From assembly GCA_027451085.1 (NCBI GenBank), contig DAIDKA010000021.1, positions 1 to 6,182 of the forward strand: a stretch of 6,182 nucleotides of DNA, written 5' to 3'. This document shows, piece by piece, positions 6,089 through 6,182 of the stretch. The notes below the pieces were generated by a model, which worked only from the letters and a program-made list of their open reading frames with translations, was not told the DNA's origin and ran no database searches. How positions within the stretch are numbered: position 1 is the first letter of the stretch; each line of letters starts with the position of its first letter. Origin of the DNA: Gammaproteobacteria bacterium. GTDB taxonomy: Bacteria; Pseudomonadota; Gammaproteobacteria; Steroidobacterales; Steroidobacteraceae. The position numbers and the translations under genes are program-made.

Positions 6089-6182
6089 AGCCAGTTTATC
6101 CGCGGCTTCAGGTCTGCGAGTGCGTGTCCAGGCTCTATTTATCTGCAGACGGCGTTCATGGCGGTTGTATCCAATGAGCCCT
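6068..6182 (+). other. Unassigned right edge with a possible start of a rightward gene
   Basis: Beyond the REP-like hairpin no known gene is recognisable. A frame stays open from ATG 6068 (MQLSSSYSQFIRGF...) to the window end, and a second in-frame ATG at 6158 begins MAVVSNEP. Neither has a convincing Shine-Dalgarno. Codons such as AGT, TCT, GTT and GTA are unlike the neighbouring genes, and the stretch is visibly less GC-rich. It may be plain intergenic DNA, the promoter region of the leftward GFA gene, or the 5' end of a gene that continues to the right. Confidence 0.2.

Noticed and set aside
1..6182. CRISPR array, integron, transposase or tRNA
   Set aside because: No regularly spaced repeats, recombinase motifs or cloverleaf could be found on either strand by reading.

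Overview
This is a GC-rich bacterial chromosomal segment with third codon positions strongly biased to G or C. It carries housekeeping and metabolic genes. The protein families (an AcnA-type aconitase, a short Xanthomonas-like tryptophan 2,3-dioxygenase, a Pseudomonas-type low-specificity threonine aldolase, a GFA-fold protein) point to a proteobacterium, most likely a gammaproteobacterium of the Xanthomonadales/Nevskiales/Pseudomonas breadth. That assignment is inferred from how the proteins read, not from a search.

Layout from left to right. The 3' end of aconitase acnA (+) runs to 318 and is followed by a strong GC hairpin. A HAD-IB family phosphatase-like gene (+, 368-1054) comes next and converges on tryptophan 2,3-dioxygenase kynA (-, 1090-1950). 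The two stop codons lie in the arms of an imperfect inverted repeat. kynA overlaps by 4 bases the end of a YgjP/DUF45-type zinc metallopeptidase gene (-, 1947-2678), so these two form a leftward operon. Head-to-head with it, with start codons meeting at base 2678, begins a rightward ABC-2 exporter: ATPase (2678-3433) and permease (3430-4455), also joined by a 4-base overlap. After a 44-base gap with a small hairpin comes a PLP-dependent L-threonine aldolase (+, 4500-5537). It converges on a small GFA-domain zinc protein (-, 5565-5999). The last 180 bases are mostly non-coding, with a second REP-like hairpin and an undecided open frame that leaves the window.

Functionally these are separate modules: the TCA cycle (aconitase), tryptophan catabolism (kynA, with no other kynurenine-pathway gene in view), small-molecule or lipid export (ABC-2 pair), amino-acid cleavage (threonine aldolase) and a possible thiol-adduct enzyme (GFA). 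I see no CRISPR array, phage gene, transposase, toxin-antitoxin pair, rRNA or tRNA gene, and nothing that amounts to a new multi-gene system. The points most worth a second look are the inverted repeat that spans two convergent stop codons, its shared core with the hairpin near 6043-6058, and the head-to-head start overlap at 2678 with a TTG start on one side.
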